A stretch of DNA of 64,000 bases from Thermoanaerobaculia bacterium (lineage in GTDB: Bacteria > Acidobacteriota > Thermoanaerobaculia > Multivoradales > Multivoraceae), in the NCBI GenBank assembly GCA_022826745.1, contig JAJDUI010000002.1, positions 62,001 through 126,000 of the forward strand, given 5' to 3'. Under the pieces are notes generated by a model, which ran no database searches, had not been told where the DNA came from, and saw only the letters and a program-made list of their open reading frames with translations. A program made the position numbers and the translations under genes. Of the stretch, positions 36,010 to 44,439 are shown piece after piece (the stretch's first letter is position 1; each line of letters starts with the position of its first letter).

Positions 36010-37557
36010 ATGACGGCGACGCACGGACCCGAAGCCCAGGAGATTGCCGGCGTCTCACGGCGGCAGGTCATTCACGCGCTGTCCCTCGCGGGCGCCGCCG
36101 GACTGCTGGCCGGCTGCAACGGCGATGCGACGACTGCCGCGGATAGCGGCGCCGATGTTGCCGCCGGCCCGATGCCCGACGATCTCTGGCGCGCCAGCGC
36201 CGGCGAACTCGGGGCTGCGATCCGCCGGGGGGAGGTTTCGAGTCTCGAGGTCGTCGAGTCCCATCTCGCGCGCGTCGACGCGGTGAACGGTCATCTCAAC
36301 GCGGTCGTGCGCGTGCTGGCCGACGAGGCCCGCGCGGCCGCCAGTGCCGCCGACGAAGCTGTTGCCGCGGGCGCCGAGCTCGGCCCGCTCCACGGTGTGC
36401 CGATCTCGGTCAAGGACAACATCGCCGTCGCCGGTACACCGACCACCAACGGCGTACCGTCGCTCGCGGAAGAGAACGCCGAAGAGGACGCGCTGATCGT
36501 GACCCGGCTCAAGGAGGCGGGTGCGATCGTGCTGACCCGGACCAACCTGCCCGATCTCGGCCTGCGCGTCCACACGGACAGCTACCTCTACGGCGTGACC
36601 AGAAACCCCTGGGCCGCGGACCGCAACGTCGGCGGTTCGAGCGGCGGGGAAGGCTCGGCACTGGCGAGCGGCATGAGCTGCCTCGGGCTCGGCAACGACA
36701 TCGGCGGTTCACTCCGCATCCCGGCCCAGTGCAACGGCATCGCGTCGCTCAAGCCGACTTTGGGCCGCATCGCGAGTGCAACCGGCGGCAGCATGTCCGG
36801 CCAGTTGATGGCGGTCGACGGTCCGATGGCCCGCCGCGTTGCCGACTTGCGCACTGCCTACGAGTTGCTCGGCAGGTACCACCGGAGCGACCCGCTATCC
36901 GTTCCCGTACCGCTGGACCTCGAACGCCCGGCGGAACCGGTCAAGGTTGCTCTGGTGCCTGAGCCGAGCGGCGGCTCTACGCACCCGGACATCGCCGCGG
37001 GCGTCCGCGCCGCGGGAGACGCGCTCGAAGCCGCGGGCTACGCGGTGGAGGAGGTCGAGCCGCCGATGGTCGCCGAGGCCCGCCGCGCCTGGGAGGTCCT
37101 GCTGGGCTACGAACTGAGCGTCACGCGCTCCGCGCTGGAAGAGATCATGTCGCCGGACGCTTTCGACTTCCTGAACCGCGCGCTCGATCTCTTCGCGGTC
37201 GAGTCGCCGGTCGAGTACATGGCCTCCTACGGTCAGCGCCACGCGGTCGCCAGCGCCTGGCAGGAGTTCCAGGAGGACTTTCCCGTAACGGTCGGCCCGA
37301 TCATGACCCAGCCGCCCTTCGTCATCGGCTACGACCTGCAGGACCCCGGCGACGTGCTCGACCAGATGCGCTTCGAAGTCGCACTCAACCTGCTCGGCCT
37401 GCCGGCCGTCTGCGTGCCGACCGGCGTCGCCAACGGCCTGCCGCAGGTGGTCGAAGTGATCGGCGGCCGCTACCGCGAGGGTCTTTGCCTCGAGGCGGCC
37501 CAGGCGATCGAGGACGCGCTCGGCATCGTTACGCCGATCGATCCCGTGATGGCCTGA
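36010..37557 (+). CDS. Exported amidase (amidase signature family), Tat-type lipoprotein
   Basis: A 515-residue amidase. The Ser-Ser-Lys triad is visible: Lys135 (SVKDN), the cis-Ser of GGSSGGEGSALASG (210/211) and nucleophile Ser234 (IGGSLRIPA). The N-terminus has SRRQVIHALSLAGAAGLLAGC, i.e. a twin-arginine motif (Arg17-Arg18) followed by a lipobox Cys36, so the folded enzyme is probably exported by Tat and lipidated. GAAGGAG precedes the ATG. Substrates of this family range from amides to indoleacetamide and peptides; the specific one cannot be read. It is a lone gene convergent with the RraA-like gene. Confidence 0.92.
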   Translation: MTATHGPEAQEIAGVSRRQVIHALSLAGAAGLLAGCNGDATTAADSGADVAAGPMPDDLWRASAGELGAAIRRGEVSSLEVVESHLARVDAVNGHLNAVVRVLADEARAAASAADEAVAAGAELGPLHGVPISVKDNIAVAGTPTTNGVPSLAEENAEEDALIVTRLKEAGAIVLTRTNLPDLGLRVHTDSYLYGVTRNPWAADRNVGGSSGGEGSALASGMSCLGLGNDIGGSLRIPAQCNGIASLKPTLGRIASATGGSMSGQLMAVDGPMARRVADLRTAYELLGRYHRSDPLSVPVPLDLERPAEPVKVALVPEPSGGSTHPDIAAGVRAAGDALEAAGYAVEEVEPPMVAEARRAWEVLLGYELSVTRSALEEIMSPDAFDFLNRALDLFAVESPVEYMASYGQRHAVASAWQEFQEDFPVTVGPIMTQPPFVIGYDLQDPGDVLDQMRFEVALNLLGLPAVCVPTGVANGLPQVVEVIGGRYREGLCLEAAQAIEDALGIVTPIDPVMA

Positions 37558-37575
37558 GCGCCGCTCGCCGCCGAC

Positions 37576-38274
37576 TCAGTGGATCTCCGCCGCCTCGCCC
37601 CAGGCGGCTTTCAGCTTCTCGAAGCTGAAGTCGTCCTCCTTGGCGGCGTTGATGATGACCCGTTCGCGCCGAGCGATCAGGTCGGCCGCCGCTTCGACCT
37701 GGTCGGCAACGTCGGCCGGAACGACGACCGCGCCATGCTGATCGGCGTGGATCAGGTCGCCGTCCGAGACGGCCATGCCGGCGACGGTTACCGGACCGCC
37801 GTAGTCGACCACGTGGACGAACGCATGTGACGGTCCGACCCGTCCGGCGAGCAACTGGAATCCCTCGGCGACGTCGTCGAGGTCGCGGATGCTGCCGTCC
37901 GTGATCACGCCGAGACAGCCCAGGCCGCGGTGGATGTTGGAGTTCACTTCGCCCCAGAAGGCGCCGTAGCCGCGGGCGCCGTCGTCGAGGTCCTGGATGA
38001 CGGTGATCGTCGGGCCCTCGCCGGAAGCCAGGTACTCGTAGTAGCCGACGGAGGCGCGGCGCGCCTGTTTCGGATCAGCCGCGTTCGGGTGCTGGGCGCG
38101 GATACGGGCGGTTCGAGCGAAGCCGACGATAGGCGGCAGACCGGGCTTCGCGCAGACTAGCGGGTCCACGGTGTAGCCGTGGCCGCGGCGCTTGGGCGCC
38201 ACGACCTCGAGCGCGTTGCAGACGGTGGGGGTGTCGAGGGAACGGAGAGCGTCGAGGACGGCTGAAGAAGTCAT
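37576..38274 (-). CDS. RraA/HMG-aldolase family protein
   Basis: A 232-residue cytoplasmic protein. The family signatures are present: GCLGVITDGSIRDLDDVAE (the GxxxxxxxRD active-site region) and GDLIHADQHGAVVVP. Members act either as 4-hydroxy-4-methyl-2-oxoglutarate/oxaloacetate aldolases or as RNase E regulators. The intact Arg-Asp of SIRD favours the metal-dependent aldolase role. No ring-cleavage pathway genes lie next to it. It is divergent from the DUF5671 gene. Confidence 0.9.
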   Translation of the reverse strand: MTSSAVLDALRSLDTPTVCNALEVVAPKRRGHGYTVDPLVCAKPGLPPIVGFARTARIRAQHPNAADPKQARRASVGYYEYLASGEGPTITVIQDLDDGARGYGAFWGEVNSNIHRGLGCLGVITDGSIRDLDDVAEGFQLLAGRVGPSHAFVHVVDYGGPVTVAGMAVSDGDLIHADQHGAVVVPADVADQVEAAADLIARRERVIINAAKEDDFSFEKLKAAWGEAAEIH

Positions 38275-38298
38275 GGGCGGGGATACTAGAACGGTTGC

Positions 38299-38340
38299 TT
38301 GACGTCTCGGGAGGTCGAGTGTAATGTTGACAACGTCAAC
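38299..38340 (+). promoter_or_regulatory. Promoter with an operator-like palindrome upstream of the DUF5671 gene
   Basis: A -35-like TTGACG (38299-38304) and a -10-like TGTAAT (38320-38325) are separated by 15 bases, which is short. They are followed at once by the perfect inverted repeat GTTGAC-AAC-GTCAAC (38326-38340) over the expected transcription start, a usual operator position. Confidence 0.4.
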
Positions 38341-38357
38341 AACGCGGAGGAGAAACC

Positions 38358-39449
38358 GTGAACGAGGAACTGAGCCGGTTCGTACGAGAAGCGTTGTCGC
38401 GGGGCGCGAGCCGCGACGAGATTCGGGAGGCGCTCGCCGATGCGAGCTGGCGGCAGGCCGACGTCGACAAGGCGCTCAGCGCCTGGGTGGACCGGGACTT
38501 CGTGGCGCCGGTCCCGCGACCGCGTCCCTATCTCGGCGCCCGGGAGGCCTTTCTCTACCTTGTCCTCTTCGCGGCGTTGTACACGGCGGCGATCAGCTTC
38601 GGCAACGTGATGTTCGTGCTGATCAACCGGGCCTTCGCCGATGTGGCGTTCACTTTGCCGGCGGCAGCTTCCGCCGAGATGCTGCGCTGGGGGCTGGCGT
38701 ATCTCGTCATTTCCTTCCCGGCGTTTCTGCTGATTCAACGGGTGGTGAGGCGCACGCTGCGCAGCGATCCGGACTTGCGCTCGTCGCGGATCAGGAAGTG
38801 GCTCACGTACCTGACACTGTTCGTCGCCGCGGGAGTTCTGGCCGGCGACCTGATCGCCCTGGTGTTCTTCGGGCTGGGCGGTGAACTGGCCGTACGGTTC
38901 CTTCTGAAGGTCGGCGTCGTGGCGGCAATTGCCGGCAGCGTGTTCGGCTACTACTTCTGGGATCTCCGCCAGGATGACGTGGAAGCGGCCGAAGGCGGCC
39001 GGGCGCCGAAGCTGCCGACCGTCTTCGCAGGCGTGTCGGCGGTCGCCGTCCTCCTGGCGGTCGTGCTGGGACTGGTTGCCGTCGGTTCGCCCGGAAAGGC
39101 GCGCGAGCGCGGGCTGGATGTCGCCCGCGTAGGAAACCTGCGGGACATCGTCCGGGGCGTCGACATCTACTGGGAGCGGAACGGCTCCCTGCCCGCGGGC
39201 CTGGAATCCCTCAGCGGCGAGCGGGACATCAACATCGCGTCGATCGTCGACCCGGAAAGCCGGGAGCCCTACACCTTCAGGGCTGCGGGGGAGAAGGCGT
39301 ACGAACTCTGCGCGACGTTCAGCCTCGATGCGCCCACCGATCAGGCGTCGCTACGGATGTATCCCTACCGGGAGCGGTTCTGGAGGCACCCCGCCGGCTA
39401 CCACTGCTTCGACCTCGAAGCGATCGAGCCCGATGCGCGGCGCTGGTGA
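38358..39449 (+). CDS. DUF5671 membrane protein with a C-terminal pilin-like domain
   Basis: A 363-residue inner-membrane protein with GTG start and GGAGGAG ribosome-binding site. Residues 1-48 are a small helical N-terminal module (LSRFVREALSRGASRDEIREAL), then about six membrane helices of the DUF5671 type (YLGAREAFLYLVLFAALYTA onward). The C-terminal exported part (VARVGNLRDIVRGVDIYWERN...DPESREPY...YELCATF) looks like the periplasmic portion of pseudopilin-type proteins. The function is unknown. Confidence 0.85.
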   Translation: MNEELSRFVREALSRGASRDEIREALADASWRQADVDKALSAWVDRDFVAPVPRPRPYLGAREAFLYLVLFAALYTAAISFGNVMFVLINRAFADVAFTLPAAASAEMLRWGLAYLVISFPAFLLIQRVVRRTLRSDPDLRSSRIRKWLTYLTLFVAAGVLAGDLIALVFFGLGGELAVRFLLKVGVVAAIAGSVFGYYFWDLRQDDVEAAEGGRAPKLPTVFAGVSAVAVLLAVVLGLVAVGSPGKARERGLDVARVGNLRDIVRGVDIYWERNGSLPAGLESLSGERDINIASIVDPESREPYTFRAAGEKAYELCATFSLDAPTDQASLRMYPYRERFWRHPAGYHCFDLEAIEPDARRW

Positions 39450-39464
39450 TCCGGTTGGCGTCTC

Positions 39465-40658
39465 CTAGACGGCGACCTGGACCTGAACCCGTTGCGACAG
39501 CCGCGCGCCGAGGAGGTGCGAAGCATCTGCGACCATCTCGTGCAGGATCTCGCTGGCCGGACGTGTCTCCGTCAGCATGCCCGACGTCTGTCCCGCGGCG
39601 TTCATCAGCAGGTCGTCCCTGCCGGCGGCGCTGATGGAGTGCAGCAGGTCGCGGGTGAGAACGCCCTGGAGTCCCATCGGCAGCGCCCGGATGCCGCTCG
39701 CTTCCCACGACTCGATCAGCGGGTTCGTGATGTTGCGCATCGTCTTGCCGCTGTAGAGACGGGTGACCACCGTGTCCTCGGTGCCGGCCTCCAGGATGCG
39801 CTGTTTCTGCAGGGCAGGCTGATTCGCCTCGTCGGAGACGAGGAAGGCGGTCCCGCACCAGGCGCCGATGGCGCCGGCGGCGATGACCGCCGCCAGTCCG
39901 CGGCCGTCGGCGACGCCGCCCGCTGCAACGACCGGTAACGGCGCCACGGCGTCCATGACCTGGGGCAGAAGCGCCAGGGTGCCGATCTTGCCGGTGTGGC
40001 CGCCGGCTTCGGTGCCCTGGGCGACGACGATGTCGGCGCCGCCCTCGGCGACCCGGCGGGCGGCGCGGGCATTGCCGACCAGCGAGACGATCTTGATGCC
40101 GGCGTCCTTGAGCGCCTTCGAGAAGGGCGCCGGGGAACCGAGCCCGGAGGCGAACACCGGTACCTTCTCCTCCAGTAGGACCTCCATCTGGGCGCCGGCG
40201 TAGCTCTGGCCCTCGGGCACCTCCCAGGTCGGTGGCGGGGGCGGCGCCTCGAGCCACTCGATGCCCAGGTTCTCGGCCATCTTCCTGAGCGCGTCGCGGG
40301 TTTCCGGCGGCACCAGGTCGCGGCTCGGCGCCGTCGCCGGTTCGCTGCCCGCGTCCTTCGCGGGCGTCGAGAAGATGCCGCCCCTGACGTGCAGGAAGTT
40401 CGAAGCCAGCAGCAGGTCGACGCCGAACGGCTTGTCCGTCTTCGCGCGCACCTTGTTGATCTCGGCCCGCAGGTCCTCGGGGCTGTAGGCGACGCCTCCG
40501 ATCACGCCCAGGCCGCCGGCCTCGGACACGGCCGCGACCAGGTCGGCCTTGGCGACCGGTTCCGCGCCGCCCGCCACGGGCCCCATGCCGGCGGAGAACA
40601 CGGGATACTCGATCCCGAGCATGTCGCAGAGTTCGGTGCGCAGGAAGGGACGGGACAT
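39465..40658 (-). CDS. Nitronate monooxygenase / 2-nitropropane dioxygenase-like
   Basis: A 397-residue FMN-dependent TIM-barrel enzyme. Recognisable segments are EYPVFSAGMGPVAGG, SEAGGLGVIGG, DIVVAQGTEAGGHTGKIGT (the AGGH active-site His) and VAAGGVADGRGLAAVIAAGA (FMN phosphate site). It would oxidise alkyl nitronates or related substrates. ATG 40658 is chosen because GAGGAG lies 6 bases upstream and the family starts here. An insertion around residues 90-140 with Pro-rich PPPPPTWEVPEG is longer than in most members. Confidence 0.9.
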   Translation of the reverse strand: MSRPFLRTELCDMLGIEYPVFSAGMGPVAGGAEPVAKADLVAAVSEAGGLGVIGGVAYSPEDLRAEINKVRAKTDKPFGVDLLLASNFLHVRGGIFSTPAKDAGSEPATAPSRDLVPPETRDALRKMAENLGIEWLEAPPPPPTWEVPEGQSYAGAQMEVLLEEKVPVFASGLGSPAPFSKALKDAGIKIVSLVGNARAARRVAEGGADIVVAQGTEAGGHTGKIGTLALLPQVMDAVAPLPVVAAGGVADGRGLAAVIAAGAIGAWCGTAFLVSDEANQPALQKQRILEAGTEDTVVTRLYSGKTMRNITNPLIESWEASGIRALPMGLQGVLTRDLLHSISAAGRDDLLMNAAGQTSGMLTETRPASEILHEMVADASHLLGARLSQRVQVQVAV

Positions 40659-40742
40659 GGCGGCTCCTCTCGAGTCAGCGACCGGCTGCGCCAACGGTGC
40701 CGAGGTCGGCTGCGGGGCGTGTCGGTCGACGGTCGGGTTCGT

Positions 40743-40772
40743 GTTCGGCCCGCGAGTATACGCGGGCCGAAC
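40743..40772 (-). terminator. Perfect 12-bp stem-loop after the P-loop ATPase gene
   Basis: The arms GTTCGGCCCGCG (40743-40754) and CGCGGGCCGAAC (40761-40772) pair perfectly around a 6-base loop AGTATA. They lie 5 bases downstream of the ATPase stop on the minus strand. No T-tract follows, so it is a U-less type terminator or RNA stability element. Confidence 0.6.
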
Positions 40773-40777
40773 GCAGC

Positions 40778-41341
40778 TCAGAGCAGGTCGAGCTGGGGAA
40801 TGCGGAGCTGGTTCGCGACCGCCTCCTCGACCGTGTCGAGCCAGCTTTCCCGATGCTCCGGATCGAGTACGAGGACCCCGATGCGGCGGTCCTCCAGTTC
40901 GTTCCAGAGCCGGTCGTCGATCTGCTGCCGGAAGGCCGGGTCGACAGCGCGGACGCCGTCGGGTTGCGCCTCGCTCCCGCGCAGGATCGGAACGTAGACC
41001 TTCAGGTCGTACGTCGCGCACCAGGACTCGATCAGGGGCTCCAGTGCCGGCTGGCGGCCGCGGGCGAACAGAAGGTAGACGTAGTTGTCGAGGATGCTGC
41101 GGTCGCAGATCACGACCGGCGACCGGGACTCGGCGGCCAGTTCGTCGGCGATCTGGGAATGGAGGATCCACGACTGGGCCTCCAGGGTCGTTCCCTCGTT
41201 GAGCGGCAGCGGACAGCGTCGCGCCACCTCCACGACGACATCGAGGTTGATGTCGCGGCGTTTCAGACGTGCGGCGAGTCCGTAGGCCAGGGTCGTCTTG
41301 CCGACGCCATGGGTGCCGATGAAGGCGATCTTGTAGGGCAT
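40778..41341 (-). CDS. P-loop ATPase/kinase-like protein (NadR/AAA_28-like)
   Basis: A 187-residue cytoplasmic protein with Walker A GTHGVGKT (residues 9-16) at the very N-terminus and a Walker B-like VVICDRSILDNY about residue 76-87. The Asp-Arg-Ser of CDRS resembles nucleoside/nicotinamide-riboside-type kinases of the NadR C-terminal group. The substrate is not evident. It is divergent from the DUF3604 gene, only 53 bases separating the starts, and followed by a strong stem-loop. Confidence 0.82.
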   Translation of the reverse strand: MPYKIAFIGTHGVGKTTLAYGLAARLKRRDINLDVVVEVARRCPLPLNEGTTLEAQSWILHSQIADELAAESRSPVVICDRSILDNYVYLLFARGRQPALEPLIESWCATYDLKVYVPILRGSEAQPDGVRAVDPAFRQQIDDRLWNELEDRRIGVLVLDPEHRESWLDTVEEAVANQLRIPQLDLL

Positions 41342-41394
41342 TGGACAGTGTTCAGACTACAGCCGTTGCCGCCGGTCGTGAGAGGATCCCCGCG

Positions 41395-43494
41395 ATGCTT
41401 CGTCTCCGAATCGTGGCGGTCCTGCTTCTGTTTGTGGCCGCGTGCGCGCCCGCGCCGGAAGAGTCCCTCGACGGCGACTGGCCTGATCGTTCGCCCCGGT
41501 TCGATGTAGTCGAAGAACTGCGCGCCGACCTGCTCCGTCCGCGTTCGGCCGCCGACGGCGGCGGTACCGCCACCGTCGAGGCCCTGAGGGGCCCGGCGGT
41601 CGCGGGCAGTCCGGGAAGCTGGCGGATCGTCTACAGGGCGGGGCCGGCGGGCGTAGCGGTCGGAGGAACCCTTCACCTCCAGGTGTCCCCCTTCTGGGGC
41701 TGGAGCACACCGCAGACGGAACGTCGGGAAGCGTTGGGCTACACGACGATCGAGACGGCCGCAGCCGGTGTCGAGCTCTCGGCCGAAACGCTGGATCAGC
41801 AGTTAATCGCGATCGGCGTCGGCGGCCGGCCGCTCGCGGCAGGACAAGAGGTCGTGATCACGTACGGAGCCGGCCCGGCGGGCGCGCTGGCCGACCGGTA
41901 CGCCGAGCGTGAGTCACGCTTCTGGGTCGCAGTCGACGGCGACGGCGACGGAGTGCGGGAACTGATCGGGGAGTCGCCCGCCGTGGATGTGATGCCGGGG
42001 CCGCCGGCGCGGTTGCTGCTTCATGTGCCTTCGACGGCCCGGCCGGCCGATCGCGTCGAACTCACCGCGGCGCTCGTCGACGCGGCGGGGAACGGCTGGC
42101 CGGCGGCCTCCGGGACGCTGGAGCTTCGCCTGCCTGCCGGCGTCGACCTGGTCGAGTCGGGGACCGTCTCAGGCCATGTCCCTGCACGCCTCGTGTCGGT
42201 GCGCCGGCCTTCTGGCCGGCATTCCGGGGCCGAAGTGGGGCCGGTCGTTTCCCTGGCCCTCGCCGCGGAGGATCGCGGCCGGCTCGTCGTTCCGCTTCGG
42301 CTCTCCCCGGAGGCCGGCGGCGTGATCAGGGTGAGCGGTCGGTTGACGGACGCCGCGGCCGAGTCCGGACTCGAAGCGGAAAGCAACCCGCTGGTCGTAG
42401 CGCCGGCCGGCCGGCGCATCCTGTGGGCCGATCTCCAGAACCACTCCGGCCTCTCCGACGGTTCGGCGACGCCGGACGATCTGCTGCGCTACGCGCGGGA
42501 GGTGGCCGCCCTCGACGCCGCGGCGGTGACCGACCACGACCACTGGGGCATGCGGTTCATGGACCGTGAGCCCTCGATCTGGCGGCGGACCCTGGATGCG
42601 GCTGACGCCCGCAACGAGCCGGGCCGCTTCGTCGCTCTGGCCGGCTACGAGTGGACGAACTGGGTCGCGGGCCATCGCCACGTCGTTTTCTTCGAGCCGA
42701 CCTCCGAGGCCGTGGCCGGCCTGCTTCTCAGCGCGATCGACGAGCGATACGACGAGGCGCACGAACTATGGGCCGGCCTCGAGGACGTGCGGGCGCTGAC
42801 CTTCGCCCACCATTCGGCCGGGGCTCCGATCGCCACCGACTGGTCTTCGCAGCCGCCGGCCGGACTCGAACCCGTCACCGAGGTCGTGTCCGTCCACGGA
42901 TCGAGCGAGGCTGCCGACTCGCCGGGCACGGTCGTCCGGAACGCCCTGGCCGGCAACTTCGTCCGCGACGCTCTCGATCGAGGCTACCGGCTCGGATTCG
43001 TGGGCTCGAGCGACGGCCACGACGGGCATCCGGGCCTGGGTCACCTGGCGTCGCCGAGCGGCGGTGTCGCGGCGATCCTGAGTGACGAAGTGACCCGGGA
43101 AGCGATCCACGAGGCGCTCCTGGCGCGTCGCACGTACGCCACTAACGGCCCCCGGATCGTGATCCGCGCGAGCTACGCGGGATGGCCGATCGGCGCCGAC
43201 ATTCCCGCCGCGGCGGCCGCCGCGGGCACGGTGGGTCCGATCGCCGGCGTGCCGCAAACAACCCTGGTCGTGCGGGCGGTCGCGCCCGGAGAGATCGCAC
43301 GCATTGAAGTCGTCAGCCGCCAGGGCGCGGCCGGCGCGGGCGCCCTGACGGGCGAGGCGCTATGCGGGGAAGGTGAGAGGGAGTGCAGCCTGACCGTGCC
43401 GCTGCCAGGGTTTCAGACTGGCGGCTATCTCTACCTTCGCGTGGTCCAGCAAGACGGCGGCGCCGCCTGGACCAGCCCGTTCTTCTTCGAGTAG
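41395..43494 (+). CDS. DUF3604 (PHP-fold) lipoprotein
   Basis: A 699-residue exported lipoprotein (lipobox FVAAC, Cys near residue 17). After an N-terminal beta-rich region comes a PHP-type metal-dependent hydrolase domain: ILWADLQNHSGLSDGSATPDDLL (NHSGLSDG metal motif), AAVTDHDHWG, FAHHSAG and GSSDGHDGHPG provide the His/Asp ligands. DUF3604 proteins are predicted phosphoesterases. A palindromic DNA repeat (42196-42227) sits inside the N-terminal region and is translated as SVRRPSGRHSG, probably in a tolerant loop. Confidence 0.87.
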   Translation: MLRLRIVAVLLLFVAACAPAPEESLDGDWPDRSPRFDVVEELRADLLRPRSAADGGGTATVEALRGPAVAGSPGSWRIVYRAGPAGVAVGGTLHLQVSPFWGWSTPQTERREALGYTTIETAAAGVELSAETLDQQLIAIGVGGRPLAAGQEVVITYGAGPAGALADRYAERESRFWVAVDGDGDGVRELIGESPAVDVMPGPPARLLLHVPSTARPADRVELTAALVDAAGNGWPAASGTLELRLPAGVDLVESGTVSGHVPARLVSVRRPSGRHSGAEVGPVVSLALAAEDRGRLVVPLRLSPEAGGVIRVSGRLTDAAAESGLEAESNPLVVAPAGRRILWADLQNHSGLSDGSATPDDLLRYAREVAALDAAAVTDHDHWGMRFMDREPSIWRRTLDAADARNEPGRFVALAGYEWTNWVAGHRHVVFFEPTSEAVAGLLLSAIDERYDEAHELWAGLEDVRALTFAHHSAGAPIATDWSSQPPAGLEPVTEVVSVHGSSEAADSPGTVVRNALAGNFVRDALDRGYRLGFVGSSDGHDGHPGLGHLASPSGGVAAILSDEVTREAIHEALLARRTYATNGPRIVIRASYAGWPIGADIPAAAAAAGTVGPIAGVPQTTLVVRAVAPGEIARIEVVSRQGAAGAGALTGEALCGEGERECSLTVPLPGFQTGGYLYLRVVQQDGGAAWTSPFFFE
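42196..42227. repeat. Palindromic repeat inside the DUF3604 coding region
   Basis: The core TCGGTGCGCCGGCC and TCTGGCCGGCATTCCGG differs from the copy at 45853 mainly at one internal base and in the tail. It is read here in the frame S-V-R-R-P-S-G-R-H-S. Confidence 0.6.
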
Positions 43495-43500
43495 CCCGGG

Positions 43501-44019
43501 CTACTCGGTCGCCGCCTCTTCCTCCACGTGCACCATGATGTACTGCGACAGGCCCGGCTCGTCGAGCGTCCGGTGTTCGCCGTCGCCGATCTGGAGACAG
43601 AGGTAGTGCTCGCCGGGAGTGAGTTCGATTTCGATCGAGTCTGAGCCGTCTCCGAAGTGGATCCACGGGTCCGCCGTCGGGATCACGATGCCCGGCTCCA
43701 GGCACTCTCCGTCGATCGCGATGTGGTAGTGGCCCGCCCCCTCGTTGATCGCGCCGTCGCCCACCGGTTCGATGATGAAGTTCTCGGCCGCGAACTGCAG
43801 GTTGATCACGCTCGGGATCGTGGCGTGGTTCTCCAGCCCCACGAAGTAGACGCGCGGCGCGCCGTCGTCTGCCGCTTCTTCGGCGTGGTCCATGTCGCCT
43901 TCCATGTGGCCGTGGTCCGCATGGTCGTCGCCGGCACCGCCGCATGCGCCAAGCGGGAGCAGCAGCAGGGCTGCCGCGAAGGTCAGGGTGTGGCGGTTCT
44001 TCGCGAGGTCGAGGAGCAT
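43501..44019 (-). CDS. DUF4399 lipoprotein with a His/Asp-rich N-terminus
   Basis: A 172-residue exported lipoprotein (lipobox LGAC, Cys26). Right after the lipid anchor is a His/Asp/Met-rich stretch (DDHADHGHMEGDMDHAEE), a plausible metal-binding tail. The DUF4399 domain follows, with VYFVGLENHATIPSVINLQF, GAGHYHIAIDGE and ELTPGEHYLCLQIGDGEH. The function is unknown. It is convergent with the DUF3604 gene and 18 bases behind the small membrane protein. Confidence 0.85.
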   Translation of the reverse strand: MLLDLAKNRHTLTFAAALLLLPLGACGGAGDDHADHGHMEGDMDHAEEAADDGAPRVYFVGLENHATIPSVINLQFAAENFIIEPVGDGAINEGAGHYHIAIDGECLEPGIVIPTADPWIHFGDGSDSIEIELTPGEHYLCLQIGDGEHRTLDEPGLSQYIMVHVEEEAATE

Positions 44020-44037
44020 TTTCGTTTCTCCGTAGTC

Positions 44038-44379
44038 TTAGGCGTGCGCGGCGGCGGTCGCGCGCAGGCCGAGCCCGGCCACGACCGCGAACAGAAGCGC
44101 GAAGACCACGTTCGCGATGCTCCCGTCGCCGCCGGCCAGTCCCATCCCCGCGATGACCAGCAAGGCCACGGCGATGATGATCGAGAAGACGTTGCCCATC
44201 TTCTGGGCGTCTTCCTCGCTGCCGCCCATGCAGCCGACGCGGACCAGGAAGAAGGTCAGGACGGCGAAGAAGGCGAGGAGGTTCCACCAGGACCCGGCCG
44301 CCGCGTCGACCATGGCCTGACTGGCCCACCAACCGGCGCCGAGAATGTACGCGATCGCAAACATGAAGTTCTTGAACAT
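44038..44379 (-). CDS. Small four-helix membrane protein
   Basis: A 113-residue inner-membrane protein with about four hydrophobic segments: FMFAIAYILGAGWWASQAMV, WWNLLAFFAVLTFFLVRVGC, VFSIIIAVALLVIAGMGLAG and VVFALLFAVVAGLGL. A short charged loop GGSEEDAQK separates the second and third. I do not recognise a family. It lies upstream of the DUF4399 lipoprotein on the same strand. Confidence 0.7.
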   Translation of the reverse strand: MFKNFMFAIAYILGAGWWASQAMVDAAAGSWWNLLAFFAVLTFFLVRVGCMGGSEEDAQKMGNVFSIIIAVALLVIAGMGLAGGDGSIANVVFALLFAVVAGLGLRATAAAHA

Positions 44380-44439
44380 GGCGAGCGCAATGTAGCAGTT
44401 TGCGGCGTGGAACGCTATGCGGATCTACGGCGCTGGCTG

